DNA of 64,000 bases, taken from positions 768,722 through 832,721 of the forward strand of contig NW_005199194.1 in assembly GCF_000372725.1 (NCBI RefSeq), read 5' to 3'. This stretch comes from Emiliania huxleyi CCMP1516 (taxonomy: Eukaryota; Haptophyta; Isochrysidales; Noelaerhabdaceae). The translations under genes were made by a program, and so were the position numbers. Under the pieces are notes generated by a model. The model made no database searches, had not been told where the DNA came from, and saw only the letters and a program-made list of their open reading frames with translations. This document shows positions 49,524-61,179 of this stretch, piece by piece. Numbering within the stretch: position 1 is the stretch's first letter; every line of letters starts with the position of its first letter.

Positions 49524-52285
49524 TCAGTACGCGTGTTGAACGCGCCCCCTCACCGGCGCCCCGGCACGCGCCCTGCCGCCCCCGCCATTCCCGCGTGGGC
49601 CAGCAGAACCAGGCCCCTTCGGGCCGCCGCCCTTGCCACGGCCGCCGCCCTTGCCGGCGCCGCCCTTGCCGCCACCGCCCTTGCCGCCGCCGCCGCCTCC
49701 GCCGTACTGGAAGAACGACTTTGGCGGGTTGGGGTAGTCGGAGGCGGCGTCGCCGTGCGTCCCGATGCGGCAGCCGAACCTCTCCTGCTCGGCCCGCCCC
49801 ATCTTCCACGGCTCGTGCACAAACTGCGACGGCACATCTTTGAGCTCTGGCAGCCAGTGGCGCACGTAGGCGCCGTCGGCGTCGTAGTCCTTGGACTGCT
49901 TGACGATGTTGAAGCGGTTGACGCGGCCTCCGGTCAGCCCCGCCGCCGAGACCCAGTTGCCCCAGTTGGAGCAGACGTCGTAGTCGAGCAGGAGCGCCTC
50001 GAAGTGCTCGGCGCCCTCGCGCCAGTCGAGCTGCAGGTCGAGGGCGAGGTAGGAGGCGACGTTTTGCCGCCCGCGGTTCGACATGAACCCGGTCGCCTTG
50101 AGCTCGCGCATGTTTGCGTCGACGAGCGGCACGCCGAGCTCGCCATCCTTCCAGCGCTGGAGCAGCTGCGCGTCGGAGCGCCACGACTGGTGCGACCCGA
50201 TCGGCCCTCCCTCGAGGAAGACGGCGTCGCCTGCAGGATAGTTCCAGGACAGTTCACGAGGGATGTAGGAGGGGGGGAGGGGGCGGGGGGGTTAGTCTCT
50301 CTCGAGGAGTGGGGTGGAGGTGCAGTGGGGTGGAGCCGTCGAGGCGCATCTCGCCGTGCTTGGCGCAGTACAGCTTGAAGAAGTCGCGCCAGATGAGCTC
50401 GAAGACCATCCAGTACGTGGACTTGTTCTGCACGCGTGCGCCCTCGTACCTTGCGGCAGCAGCTCGGCGTCAGGGGCGTTGGTTCTTCTTGAAGAGTCGC
50501 TGACTACTACTCGTACTCTGTACCTGCGGCACTCGTGCGCCACCTGTCGCGGCGAGAGGCAGCCATGCGCGAGCCACGGCGCGAACTTGGACGAGTAGTC
50601 CGCGCCGAGCATGCCGTTGCGCGTCTCGAAGTAGGTGGCGAGGGCGTCGCTGTCCCAGAGGTAGTGCTTGAGCCTGGCGGGGGGAGCTGGTGGGGAGCTG
50701 GTGGGGAGCTGGTGGGGAGCTGGTGGGGAGCTGGTGGGGAGCTGGTGGGGAGCTGGTGGGGAGCTGATGGGGAGAGGGTGGGGAGTGGGTGGGGAGAGGG
50801 TGGCGATTTGGTGGGCAGTTGCTCTACTCGTAGTGCTTCATCCTGGCGGGGATGTGCGTGGGGAGTGAAAAGGGAGTACCAGGGAGCGGCTAAGGAGATG
50901 GCGAGGTAGTGCCTGGCGAGGGCGGCGGCTTCGCCGCCAGGGAACGGCATCACGCCTCGCGGGTCCGGCGCCTGCGGGAAGGTTCCGGGAACGGTCCGGG
51001 AGAGGTCGCGGGACGGCGTCACGCCTCAGGGTTCGAGACGCCTCCCCGAGGGCCGCCTCGCTCAGCCCAATCTCTGGCAACGGCGGCAGCGCCGTGCAGC
51101 TGAGAGGCGCCGCCGCCGCCAGCGCGTCGGCGGGCGGCAGCGGCAGGTCTCCGTTGCCCGGTCGCTTGATCGGCGCCCGCACCTCGCACCGGCTCTCCAC
51201 CTGCCCAATAATGAAGGGATGGATGGATCGATGAACACATGAGGCGTCCCCACGCGGCACCGGCCTCCCCGCCTTGTTGCGGAAGGGCGTGAAGCCGTCC
51301 GGCAGGTCGGAGAGATCTTGCCGGTAGGGCAGCTCGCTCCTGCCGGAAGGTTCCAAGAAGGCTCACGGAAGGGTCGAGGAATCGAGGGCTTGCCTCGCGG
51401 GCAGCTCGCTCCGGTCATACAGCGAGCCGCCCCACACGGGCTTGAACTGGCAGCTCCCCGCCGGCAGCGCCGAGCGGAGCGCGCGGTCCACCCGAAGCTC
51501 CTCGGACGTGACTTGCTCCTGGCAGAGGATCGTCGTATGCGTGTCGCCCTCGCCGCGAGGAGCGACCTGTCGACGAGCGGCCGATCAGTCCGCAGGCGCG
51601 AGGTGTCCGCAGGTGTGAGGTCCGCAGGTGTGGGACCAGTAGCTGGTGTGCTAAGTCTCGACCTCGGCTCGACCTCGGCTCGACCTCGGCTCGACCTCGG
51701 CTCAATCTCGGCTCGATCTCGCACCAGCCGCGGCAGCAGCTCCTCCGGCTTGCCCACACCGACGAGCAAGTCGCTGCCGATGCCGCGCAGCTGCTGGCGC
51801 AGGTCGAGGACGGAATCGTACAGGAACTTGGCGCGGAAGGGGCCCGTCTTGTCGCAGCCGCGCGCCGTGCGCCGGTACTGCCGCGGGTCAAACAAAAAGA
51901 CAGGCAACACCTGCGGGTCGCGACATGGGCAGGTCGCGGGCTGCTGTGACGCGGCGTGGCGTGGCGTGCAGATCTCGTGCAATGCGCGGTGAGACGGACG
52001 GTGCATCCACGTGGACTCCGCAATGGTGCATCCACATGGAAGCTCTCGGAAGCGTCTCGGGAGCGACGCGCCTCCGCCTCGCCCTTGTGCGCGAGGATGC
52101 GGGCGAGGCAAGGGTTGTCGTGTAGGCGGAGGTCGTTGCGCACCCACCTGCGCAGCGTGGCGGGCGCTGGCCTCAGGAGGAGAGCTGCGCCCGCTCAGCA
52201 CACAGTGCTGCTGCAGTCTGTCTCGGGCGGTGCCACCGAGGGCAAGGGCGAGAGAGGCTGCGCACCAGACAAAGCGCGTCCGCAT
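49524..52285 (-). CDS. Cryptochrome DASH / photolyase family
   Basis: ATG 52285 opens a hydrophobic leader ([18 protein letters not shown]). The photolyase N-terminal domain follows: [15 protein letters not shown], then [20 protein letters not shown] and [20 protein letters not shown], with [10 protein letters not shown] joined to [14 protein letters not shown]. The FAD domain reads [80 protein letters not shown] and [20 protein letters not shown], the CRY-DASH pattern. A Gly/Lys tail ends RVQHAY-stop at 49524. Introns read: 51567-51724, 51201-51272, 50972-51041, 50674-50912, with others near 52070-51905, 51390-51345, 50515-50430 and 50330-50235. CRY-DASH proteins repair UV dimers in single-stranded DNA or act as light sensors. 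The leader suggests plastid, mitochondrial or ER targeting. Confidence 0.8.
50682..50780 (-). repeat. GGGGAGCTGGT minisatellite in a CRY-DASH intron
   Basis: About eight copies of the 11-base unit TGGTGGGGAGC in intron 50674-50912. A different 11-base filler, CTCGACCTCGG, occupies intron 51567-51724 (51655-51720). Confidence 0.85.
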
Positions 52286-53148
52286 GGCTTCGGCCGGTGC
52301 ACAGAGCACTAGGAGGAGGGCAAGAAGCCTCGTCGTCGCGACTGAGGTGGCTTGGCGCTGGGCCAAAAGCGTGTCTCGCTCGACAGGGGACTTCGCGGAA
52401 ATTTACCAGCCCGAAAAAAGATTTCAAAAATTGGCTCTCGCACACGCACGATTCAAAAAGCCTCGCGCTGAGGACGAAGTGATGCAATGGGTTATCCTAT
52501 CACCCTACCCTCACCCCCTCCGCCCTAGCTCCCACCGCCAAGACGGATGTAGGAGGCAGCCTAGGCGTTATGACTCTCAATTCGTTTCTAGCCACTCTCA
52601 TCGGCCGGCGGCGAGGCTACCACCGACGCCTTGCTCATGTTCCGACTCCATTGCGCAGCGACGGAGAGGGATGATGCCCGGTGGCGCAGGCGCAGCATGG
52701 CATCGCGTGCGGGCGGCACCACGGCCTTGATTGTGATCATCGCTTGCAGGATGCCTCGCCGGCAGCGCAAAGCGTGTGGAGCGGCTGAATTAGTCGGAGC
52801 CAAGCAGGTCGGAGCCAAGCCAGTCGGAGCCGGTCGACCAAGCGAGCAGGCCGTCGACCTGAAAGTGCAGCGAACTCAGAGAAAAAAAAGAGGGGAAATA
52901 TGTGTGTGTGGAGTGTGGTTCGTTTTTGCGGAAAGGCGTTCGATTTGACACATGCCACATGTGCATGCACATGCACATGCACACACTCGCCAACATGCGC
53001 AACAACCCGCTACGCAAGCATCATCGCCTGCTCGCCATGCATCGCCATGCATGAGCTGGCCTGCAACCAGTGCAGCCCACCACCGTGGGTGCAAAGACAT
53101 GACCCTAGGTTAAGGTACGCTCGCGATAAGAGCACGCCACGGCGTGTT
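52286..53148. other. Intergenic, no gene supported
   Basis: Holds a triplicated 14-base unit (GTCGGAGCCAAGCA-type, 52792-52835) and a CACATGCACATGCA run (52962-52982). A frame with one hydrophobic segment (52631-52948) shows no family features. Confidence 0.45.
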
Positions 53149-53708
53149 TCACGCCCCGCGGCTATGGGAGAAGTCGCGGGTGTTCTCTGGCGCCACTGCC
53201 CCATCTGTCGCCTCCGGCTCCGCCAAGTCCAACGCCTCCGCCTCCACCGTGGCGGTGGTGGCAGAGCCGCCGGAAATGACGCGCCGCTGCCGCCGCCACA
53301 GCGGCAGCGGGCTGGAGAGCGACGTGTGGAGGGCGAAGAAGTCGGCGAGCACGCTCTTGGTGGCTGTGGCTGCCTCGGCGCGAACCGCCCCGAATCCAGC
53401 GAGGCTCACGAAGGCACCGGCCGAGGAGGGTCCCCGGGCCTCCGCCTCTGCCGAACCACTTACCGCAGCGGCGCCGAACCACTTGTCTAGGATGCAGACC
53501 ACAAACGAGTCGGAGAGCACGTTGGTCACCTAAGGGAAGGTGGGTACGGTGAGATACACGTCAGTCTCCACACCCACAAGGGTGGTGGGGCAAGGGGGGC
53601 GACACCCTCGCGACTCCACGTCTGCTAACAGAAGCCCCTCGGCATTGACGCTCAGTGCAAGGCGCGAGCGGTGTGCGTGGGTGTGTGCGCGTGCGTGTGA
53701 GGTGCGTG

Positions 53709-53752
<44 letters not shown>

Positions 53753-56136
53753 TGTGTGGAGTGCGTGCGTGCGTGCGTGTGTGTGTGTGTGTGTGTATAA
53801 GGGCCACACCGTCGCGGAACGGTCGATGAGCCAGTCGACCGCGGCGACGTACGCGATCTCCTATGAGCTCGAGCACATCCCTCGCGTTACGCCTCTCGCT
53901 GGGCATCGCCGCGGCCACGGAGAACTCGCTCTCTCCTCTGGCAGCGGCACCGCGGTGCCGTAGACCGCGCCGAAGATCAGTATGATCGTGGGTATGATAC
54001 CGGGCGTGGGCGAGGCGCCCATCGAAGAAAGGACGACGATGAGGAGGAGGACGAGCACCTAAGTACTCCCCCGCCGCGCCTCTACCCACCCGCGAAGCTA
54101 GAAGGGTGTGGCAGGGACGACACGCACAAAAGTGTGTGTGGCACGGGGACGGCATGGCCACTAGCACTGCCGCTGCCCTATGGGGACAGCAACGTGACGC
54201 TACCCCGGCTAGTAACGCTACCCTAATGAGTGGCGCGGCACCTTGGCGGCGGTGAATGTCTGTCCCGCCATGACGCCGAGCCAGATGGTGACCGCCGACA
54301 TCAGCACCGCCGCGCCGTCCATCGAGATTGTGCAGCCGAGCGAGAGGCCTACGCTCTCGGGCCACCTCCGGGTCTCTCACCTGCACCGGGGAGGAGGCGA
54401 GGTGCCGAGCGAGGGGGGGGCGAGGCCGAAACGCGAGATGGCGGGGTCGTATCCGAGCCCCTCGCAGCACTCCATCGTCACCGGCAGCGTGACGGCGGAG
54501 GAGGAGGAGCCCGCCGCCACGCCCGCCGCGCGCAGCATCCCCCTGAGGTGGGCGTACGGGTTTCGCCGGCTCGCGCAGTACACGAGCGAGGGCAGCACGG
54601 CGACGGTGTGGAAGAGGTTCGCCGCGAGGATGCACGCCACGACGATGCCGAGCGACGACATGGCCTCGGCCAGCTCGTCGCTGCTGTTTTGGCCGACCGC
54701 CTGCAGGATGAGCGAGCCGACGGCGACCGGCGTGAGCGCGACGACGCCGAGGATGATGTGCATGAGGGTGTCGAGGAACTCTTGCAGGAAGGGGAGGACG
54801 AGGCTCGTGGAGCCCGGTGTGCGTCCTTGGATGAGCGCGGCGAGCGCAAAGGCGATCCCAAAGGAGATGATCGAGAGGAGGGAGGCGGAGCCGCCCGGCC
54901 CGTAGAAGATGCCGACCAGGTTGTCCGGCACCACGTCGTAGAGCAGCCCCTCGAGCGAGACCTAGAAGGTTCCTAGAAGGTTCCTAGAAGGTTCCGGCAC
55001 CACACGTCGTAGAGCAGCCCCTCGAGCGAGACCTAGACGGTTCCTAGAAGGTTCCTAGAAGGTTCCGGCACCACACGTCGTAGAGCAGCCCGAGCGAGAC
55101 CGAGATGGCGCCGCGCTCGCTCGACGAGCCTCCGGTCACCTCGAGGCCGGAGGAGAGGACGACGTCGCCTCCCGCATCGTACAGCGTCAGGTTGGTGCGG
55201 CCCGCCAACACGTCCCGCTGGTCGCCGCCGCCGCTGACGGCGTCGGGCAAGTCAAAGGTGACCATGCCCGGGTAGTAGTAGGACAGCTCCGTCACGCGGA
55301 CAGCGGAGGGGGCGCCCTCGAAGAGCACGTCCACGCGCGCCGCCTCCGCCGCGGTGAAGCGGTAGGCGCCCGCCACCGCCTCGCCCGGCGGGCAGCACCA
55401 GACGCCGTCCTTGTATCCGAGGGTCACGCGCCTACGCGAAGGTCTCCCGAGACGGTTGCTTCCGAGAGCTGGTTCCGAGACTGGCGCTCCTCCGTGCCCA
55501 GGCTGACACACCGGTCCTTAGCATCATACGGGACGGCGGGGGGAGACACGAGGACTCGGTTCGAGCCTTGGTCGGTCGTGTCCCATGCTGGCCGAGTGAT
55601 GAGGGTGAGGAAGATGCCCTGACCAGAGGGTGTGGAGAGGGTATTAAATTTACCAAAAGGAGGGCACATACGGAGAGGGTATGTGAGGGGAGGGTGAGTG
55701 GGTGACGGGGTGAGGGGCGACGGGTTGGGTGGTGCTTGCCTGCGCTAGTGCCACACACGTCGTGAGCACGTAGAGACCGAAGGCTGCCCTCATGATCTTG
55801 CCACCGCTGGCGCCAATCTCTCCCAGGGCTGCGAATCCGAGCACAACCGAGCAAAAGACGAGCGGGCCGACCATTGCGGAGAGCGCACGAAGGTAGAGCT
55901 GAGACAAGTCGGGTCGGGTGTCAGAGAGTGCGTGCAGATTGAGGAGCTGTTGGAGCGCGTGCCTGGCCTGGCATCCCCAACCAGACGAGAAACTCCGCAC
56001 GCCACGTTGGAGACGGCTCGCTGTTGGTAAAGGCTAGCGCGAGGCCGGCGCCGAGCCCGATTGCGCCGCAGATGAGGATTTTGACGACGGGGTGGAGGCC
56101 TCGGATGCCCGCGCAGGCCTTCTTGAGGACTTGCAT
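53149..56136 (-). CDS. Sodium:dicarboxylate/amino-acid symporter (SDF/EAAT family)
   Basis: ATG 56136 (MQVLKKACAGIRGLHPVVKI) starts a nine-exon gene. The order of family motifs is complete: LVWLGMPGQ joined to LYLRALSAMVGPLVFCSVVL, VALAQ to GIFLTLITRPAW, a long extracellular loop (RVTLGYKDGVWCCPPGEAVA), EGLLYDVVPDNLVG, VAAGSSSSAVTLPVTMECCE (serine-rich hairpin), FGLSLGCTISMDGAAV (substrate/ion site), VLSSMGASPTPGIIPTIILI, VDWLIDRSATV joined to TNVLSDSFVVCIL. Introns: 55899-55962, 55619-55739, 55432-55511, 54962-55100, 54349-54426, 54059-54241, one near 53845-53930, and 53530-53809. Several have GC donors and one probably GA. The family moves glutamate, aspartate or C4-dicarboxylates with Na+ or H+. 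A transposon-like element ends 52 bases upstream of the start. Confidence 0.8.
53530..53809 (-). mobile_element. Introner-like element family A, copy 3 (last intron of the symporter gene)
   Basis: Minus strand GTGTGGCCC...CCACCTTCCCTTAG. Its exact removal restores RSATVTNVLSDSF of the symporter. It carries the family core CTCGCGACTCCACGTCT and GAAGCCCCTCGGCATT, CAGTGCAAGG (plus-strand view), plus an expanded TGCG array at the donor side (53705-53790). Confidence 0.85.
54962..55100 (-). repeat. Intron made of two tandem exon-copy-plus-filler units
   Basis: On the minus strand the unit GTCTCGCTCGAGGGGCTGCT...TACGACGTG followed by GGAACCTTCTA repeats occurs twice before the true exon GTCTCGCTCGAGGGGCTGCT. 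Each unit ends in CTAG, so two acceptors (55033 and 54962) are possible; using the last one gives the family-consistent EGLLYDVVPDNLVG. Confidence 0.75.
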
Positions 56137-56188
56137 GCACGGTCTTTCTGGCTGAGCGAATACCAGCTGACCTACGCGTGCTACAGTC

Positions 56189-57128
56189 GTACTCGCATAA
56201 TGTGGGTAAACAAAAAAAGTAGCGCCCAATTCGTCTACGTACGGCTTGGTGAGTGGTTGGGGTGGCCTCAGGCATCCCCAAGGGAGCCTCTGCGGTGCCA
56301 CATAAGCAGCTGAGTGATTGTCGAGACTTTAAAGGATTCGTTTGAAGAAACGCAAACAAGACAAACGGTACTATGGTCACCAGTAAACGAAAATTCGACT
56401 TTGAGGGATCATATCTCAAAAGGCTGGGTGAGAGCATAGCATTATTGTTGCATATTATACCACATAAGGTCAAACTTGACCCCAGAAGCATCAAGAACCC
56501 GATGCTCCGGCTCGACTGTGCCGGCACACTGCCTCCTCGCGCACGCTGCTCGCAGGCCGTTGCGGCCCGTGGTGCACCAGAGAGAGAGGTCGACACGTTG
56601 CCCCCGCCGGCGACCCCGCGCGGCTCAGGCCAGCCAGAAGGTGTGTGGTGACGGCACCGTGGCAGGAGTGCGGAGAAGAGCTCGCCGAACGCGAGCAGCA
56701 GATGGCCAAAGTGTGCCAGCGCGAGAGCCTCGCGAGCGGGCGCAGAAGGAGCTCGCCGTGACACGATGCCGGGCGGTGGTGGTGCTCTGGCGACTGTGCA
56801 CAGTGGGCAAAGTCAGGCTGCAACAGGGCAGCACGTTGGTAGTGCCCTGCTGCAGCCTGGCCTGACATGCACAGGGCGAACAGAGGCGGTACTATCGTCC
56901 GGCGCTCGTCACCGAATCTGGGCGAACTTCGACCGCCGCCACAGCTCACCACGAGCACGCAGCGACAAAATGTTGACTGTATGGAAGTCGAGGCTGGTCC
57001 ATAGGAAGAGGCTGCCGTGCGAGCCGGCAGCAGGCTGGCTCGTCGTGGACTGCCGCGGCGACTTTTTTCGGTGTCTTTCTTGATAGTACCGAATACGGTA
57101 CTTTCGTTTACCCACACTCTGCGAGTAC
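56189..57128 (-). mobile_element. Non-autonomous DNA-transposon-like element, copy 2 (complete)
   Basis: 940 bases bounded by inverted ends GTACTCGCATAATGTGGGTA (56189) and its mirror GTTTACCCACACTCTGCGAG (57106-57128). The body is the reverse complement of 10604-11509. A palindrome ACCGTATTCGGTAC lies next to the outer end. No coding function recognised. Confidence 0.8.
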
Positions 57129-57194
57129 CGAGATCTTGATGACGAGAAAAAATTCCCCCGGCGCGGGGTGCGCTTCTTAGCTCCCATCCCTCCC

Positions 57195-57378
<184 letters not shown>

Positions 57379-57433
57379 ACACACACACCATCCCTCCCTT
57401 GGGCTGTCTGTTTCTTTCTTTCTTTTTTCTTAG

Positions 57434-57643
57434 CTCCCCGGCCCTGGATGTGAGGCTGCCGACTGCACTCCAAGTGCTCCAACACCTAAGCCCATCTCGA
57501 CCTTCGGCGGTTCGTGGACGGGGAAGCGCGGCAACATCAAGACGATGAACAAGATCTACGTGGTCACCTCCTTCAAGGACTCGGGAGGCAAGCCCTTCAC
57601 CCCCTCTTTCCTGCCACGGAAGATGGCCATCGCACCCTTTTGA
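57434..57643 (+). CDS. Terminal exon of an unrecognised gene
   Basis: After a pyrimidine tract and TTCTTAG the frame reads PGPGCEAADCTPSAPTPKPI, STFGGSWTGKRGNIKTMNKI, YVVTSFKDSGGKPFTPSFLP, RKMAIAPF-stop (TGA 57641). The residue mix and the acceptor make a real final exon likely. It has no ATG of its own, so it escapes simple frame searches. The upstream exons are not visible; the intron would contain the long GT array. Family unknown. Confidence 0.5.
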   Translation, partial: LPGPGCEAADCTPSAPTPKPISTFGGSWTGKRGNIKTMNKIYVVTSFKDSGGKPFTPSFLPRKMAIAPF

Positions 57644-57659
57644 AGATTAATGTATACAT

Positions 57660-59066
57660 CATTTTTCTCTCATAACAGGTTTTGCGATCGTCCGACTCTC
57701 ACAGCCAAGCAAGCAGTTAGACCCGTGTGAAACTGGTGTGAGTAAGTCAGTCCGTTTGTGCGCGTCGTGCCGACTCTGCCGCTTGCTTAAGGTCGCTCTG
57801 CGGTGTCGGCAGCCGAGGCAGCTTGCATTGATCAGGACCTCCCCGCCCATGTGAGGACCTCCAGTCTGTTGTGTGAGGACCTCTCGCCGCCAGTGAGGAC
57901 CTCTGTCCCGTGAGGACCTCTCCCTCTCCCCACCCCACGATGGGGGAGGCAGCTCTACTTACTACTACCTGCTCGCCTCGCTCTCGAATTGGCAGCAAAA
58001 CTGAAAAAATGGTCGAGATTGACTGCAGAAGGAACTCACGAGTGCACGAGAGGTCCTCACCTCGCGGGTGCGGAACTCACAAGCCGCTTGCAGAGGTCCT
58101 CACGCAGCCTTGACCATCGCGGAGCTGCAGGCGAGGGCTGACCAAGCTGTCATGCAGACCGCGGAGAGCATCCGAAGCGATGGCACGCACGACCGAGGCG
58201 GGGACGAGGGGATTAGGGATTCTTGACCGAACGGGCCAGCGGATTGACAACGCGACGATCGCAAGGTGAATTGCTTTGTTGTTGCTTTGTATCTGCATGT
58301 GGAAGACAGATTTTGAGAGTCGTTTGGTGCGTGTAGTGATCGTCACCGAAGCTGTTTCTTTCCTGTGTTAGTGCCAGTGCGCGCCAGTCCCGTATGTATG
58401 TATGTAGAAAGATGAACAACAGTCAGGCTCGGACTGGACACCAACGCGGTATGGGTGGACGCGAGACAGATGCGTGCTGTGAGAGAGGCTCGTATTCTAA
58501 CAATTCTAGCCACTCTCAGCTGCTGGCTTATTGGTGCACCAACACCCTTACCTTGTGATTTTAACCTTTACCTCATTATTCTCTCATAACAGATTTTTTG
58601 CGACCTCCCGACTCTCAGCCAAGCAAGCAGTTAGGCCCGTGTGCGCCTGGTGCGAGCAAGTCAGTCCGTTTGTGCGTCGTGCCGACTCTACCGCTTGCTT
58701 AAGGTCGCTCTGCGGCGTCGGCAGCCGAGGCAGCTTGCATTGACCAGGCCTCCCCGCCCGTTTGAGGACCTCCAGTCTGTGATGGCGATGGGGGAGTACT
58801 ACTACCTGCTCTCCTCGCTCTCGGAGAGCACTCAAATTGGCAGCGAAACTGAAGGAGCTTGACTAGCAGAAGGACCTCACAAGTGCAGAGGTCCTCACCA
58901 GAGGTCCTCACGCAGATGCCTTGACTATCGGGGGGCTTGCAGGGCTGACCAAGCTGTCATGCACCCAGACCGCGAGGAGCATCCGCTGGCACGAGGGGGC
59001 GAGAGGATTTACCGCTGCGTGGGCCATGGATCGGATTGACAACGCGACGATTAGTGATCGCAAGGG
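57660..59066 (+). repeat. Direct duplication, two ~490-615-base copies about 925 bases apart
   Basis: 57660-58275 and 58580-59066 share CTCATAACAG, AGCCAAGCAAGCAGTTAG, AAGTCAGTCCGTTTGTGC, CCGCTTGCTTAAGGTCGCTC, GCAGCCGAGGCAGCTTGCAT, the motif GAGGTCCTCAC, GCTGACCAAGCTGTCATGCA and GATTGACAACGCGACGAT. The copies differ by many indels. Copy 1 retains a coding-like stretch LTIAELQARADQAVMQTAES; copy 2 has lost it. Confidence 0.8.
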
Positions 59067-59465
59067 TGTCCGCCTGCTCAAGTCGGAAATGTGGAGTCCC
59101 GTGGGGCACACCGCGGGAACATAAGCGCCATTGCATCGAGCAAATCCTATGAAGCTGTCCCACACGCAGTAAAAGCCTAAAATAATTAAAGCGCCTTGAA
59201 CGGCCAAGCCAGCACGCCCCACCGTAAAGAACGATAAAGGCCAGCTCCACCCCGGCACCGGTGACAAACATCCTGCTGTGAAATAAGCGCCGAGAGGACA
59301 TAGTGCCACCAGTGAGGAGGGGACGGATTCCCTCAACGAAGCGAAGGTCGTGCAGGTCCCTAAATCCAATCTCGTCTCAGAGTTTGACCGTTTTATTTAT
59401 TGTTATTATGTCTCTGTTGGGTTGGAATTCAGCATTTGTCCAGTACAGCTCCAGTTCTTTTTTTA

Positions 59466-59640
59466 TTGAGCACTTGAGCACTGCGGGATAGGGTCGATTC
59501 CGCACATGGTACGGGACCCCTCGATCGTCTCGCCCTCCCTCACTGGTGTGTTCATGGGGGGGGGTCATAACACTGTGGCTAGAAACGAACTTTACAACAC
59601 AACTCCCTCGCACGACACGGGGCACGGGACTGGGAGGTGG
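59466..59640 (-). repeat. Dispersed repeat R2 (inverted copy) plus TTTACAACACAACTCCCTCG repeat
   Basis: 59470-59577 is the inverted R2 unit. 59588-59640 is the TACAACACAACTCCCTCGCA and GGGCACGGGACTG module that recurs at 61778-61815, 48262-48300 and, on the other strand, 2104-2140. No gene is supported between 59067 and 59993. Confidence 0.75.
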
Positions 59641-59993
59641 GAGGCGATAGATCATAGAAACGAATCGCACGTATACACTCTCGGACGTCGGAGATTTCAC
59701 TCGTACACGAGGCACGAGCGAAACCGTTCTATACCGATGCGCACGTCCTGCGATGAACGTACCTCATACGGCTTTTATGTGATACAGCACATAATACACA
59801 CTATCGAGCACAGGCCGTGAGACCTGAATAAGTTGGGCCAAAAGGTAACGATTGCGGACACGTGCATGCCACGCCCCCAGGGGTTGCGAATGCTGTGTCT
59901 AGGCTGACGGCACGCCTCAGTGCTTTGGGACCCCTGCCCCCCGGCCCCTCCGCGCCTGCCACTAACGCCGCTCTGCTCTGCGGGAGCCCCACG

Positions 59994-60722
59994 TCAACCC
60001 GTCTTGTAGATGTTGTACGCCAGCATGCCGAGCGCCGCGTAGCGCATCAGCGCGCCCGGCACGTACGGAGGTGGGTCGATGCCTGCGGCGGCAGGTCGCA
60101 AACACACATTGCAAAAGGAAAGTGTCAACTTGCGAGACTCCTCTCGTTTGATTCTCGGAGGTTTCTGCGCGCCTCCCTCGTGCGAGTGGCCGACAAACGC
60201 GCGGAGCCAGTAGTACCACACCTGCAAACGTGTCGCGAACAGGTCGCCGACAGGCAGCACCGCCACGGGGGAGTGCGTTGAGAGCTGGCGATGAGAGTCT
60301 CGGTGTGCCTTTGACGTATCTGGAGTGACCGCCGAGGGCACCACGCACCTGGCCGACGACGGAGAGGGTGCAGAGGACCGGCGCCTCGACTCCCTTGAGA
60401 GAGAGGTAGAGCAGCCCGCCGATGAGTAGCGGCGCATACTCCGCCTGAGAGAGAGGGCCGATGACAAGGCGCATTCGGCGGGCAAGACATCAACCCGATT
60501 CGCATCGCTCTCTCGCGCGCAGTAGAAGAAAGGCCGCGCCTCGTTGAGCTGCGCCGCGTGGACGCGCTTGTAGAATTCAGAGGCGCAGACCTTGTCGACC
60601 TCCTGCTTCGCGGTCGCCTTGGCAGTGATCTTGGCGCGGAAGAGGACGGTCATGAGCGACTTTGCGACCAGCGTGTGCCCCGTCAGCAGCGCGGCGGCGG
60701 TGGTGGTAGACAGGCCGAGCAT
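59994..60722 (-). CDS. MAPEG-like membrane protein (four exons)
   Basis: ATG 60722 (MLGLSTTTAAALLTGHTLVA) is preferred over ATG 60797, whose extra residues lie in repeat-like DNA. Exon joins: NEARPFFYC to AEYAPLLIGGLLYLSLKG (intron 60445-60518, GC donor), TLSVVGQ to VWYYWLRAFV (60222-60348, GT donor), and FV to GIDPPPYVPGALMRYAALGM (60083-60190, GC donor), ending YNIYKTG-stop (59994). Four hydrophobic segments and VHAAQLNEARPF followed by AEYAPLL fit the MAPEG family (glutathione-dependent membrane enzymes such as microsomal GST and prostaglandin E synthase), whose N-E signature is present. Length about 150 residues is normal. The catalytic status is not certain. Confidence 0.65.
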   Translation of the reverse strand: MLGLSTTTAAALLTGHTLVAKSLMTVLFRAKITAKATAKQEVDKVCASEFYKRVHAAQLNEARPFFYCARESDANRVDVLPAECALSSALSLRRSMRRYSSAGCSTSLSRESRRRSSAPSPSSARCVVPSAVTPDTSKAHRDSHRQLSTHSPVAVLPVGDLFATRLQVWYYWLRAFVGHSHEGGAQKPPRIKREESRKLTLSFCNVCLRPAAAGIDPPPYVPGALMRYAALGMLAYNIYKTG

Positions 60723-60966
60723 TGTGACAATCAGTGCTCGTGCGTCGTAAGCCTCGGTGAATTCTTTTTGAGTATGACGGCCTCTTCGACGGCCCATAAG
60801 GGGCCGTTGTCTGCTGTGCCTTTTGTGGTGCTAGTTCGTGCCAGTCTGCTGTGAGAGGGGCTTGTATTCGTAGAATTCTTTACGTGTGAGTGTTAGAGTT
60901 GTTTGGTTGTTTGCTTTTTGATTGGCTCTCGAGAGCGAGTTTTCGCCAGACAGCCACACGTCCATT

Positions 60967-61167
60967 ATGGCGCGCGTTCTCGCCGGACGGACGCTCGCCG
61001 GCAGGCCGCGAGGGCATCTGCCGGCGCTCGTCTGCCAAAGTGGCGCCAGAGTGGAGAACTGGAGGCTGCATATTCAACTGGCCGAGGCGGTCTACCGTCC
61101 GGCGGCGGCGGTCTACCGTTCGGCGGCTGAAAAAGTGGGAGACGAGTCTACGGATACCCATCACTGA
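60967..61167 (+). CDS. Short hypothetical frame
   Basis: ATG 60967 reads MARVLAGRTLAGRPRGHLPA, LVCQSGARVENWRLHIQLAE, AVYRPAAAVYRSAAEKVGDE, STDTHH-stop. Residue use is plausible but short; a 17-base unit (GCGGTCTACCGT.CGGC) is duplicated inside. It may be chance. Confidence 0.2.
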   Translation: MARVLAGRTLAGRPRGHLPALVCQSGARVENWRLHIQLAEAVYRPAAAVYRSAAEKVGDESTDTHH

Positions 61168-61179
61168 GCCGACGATGCT

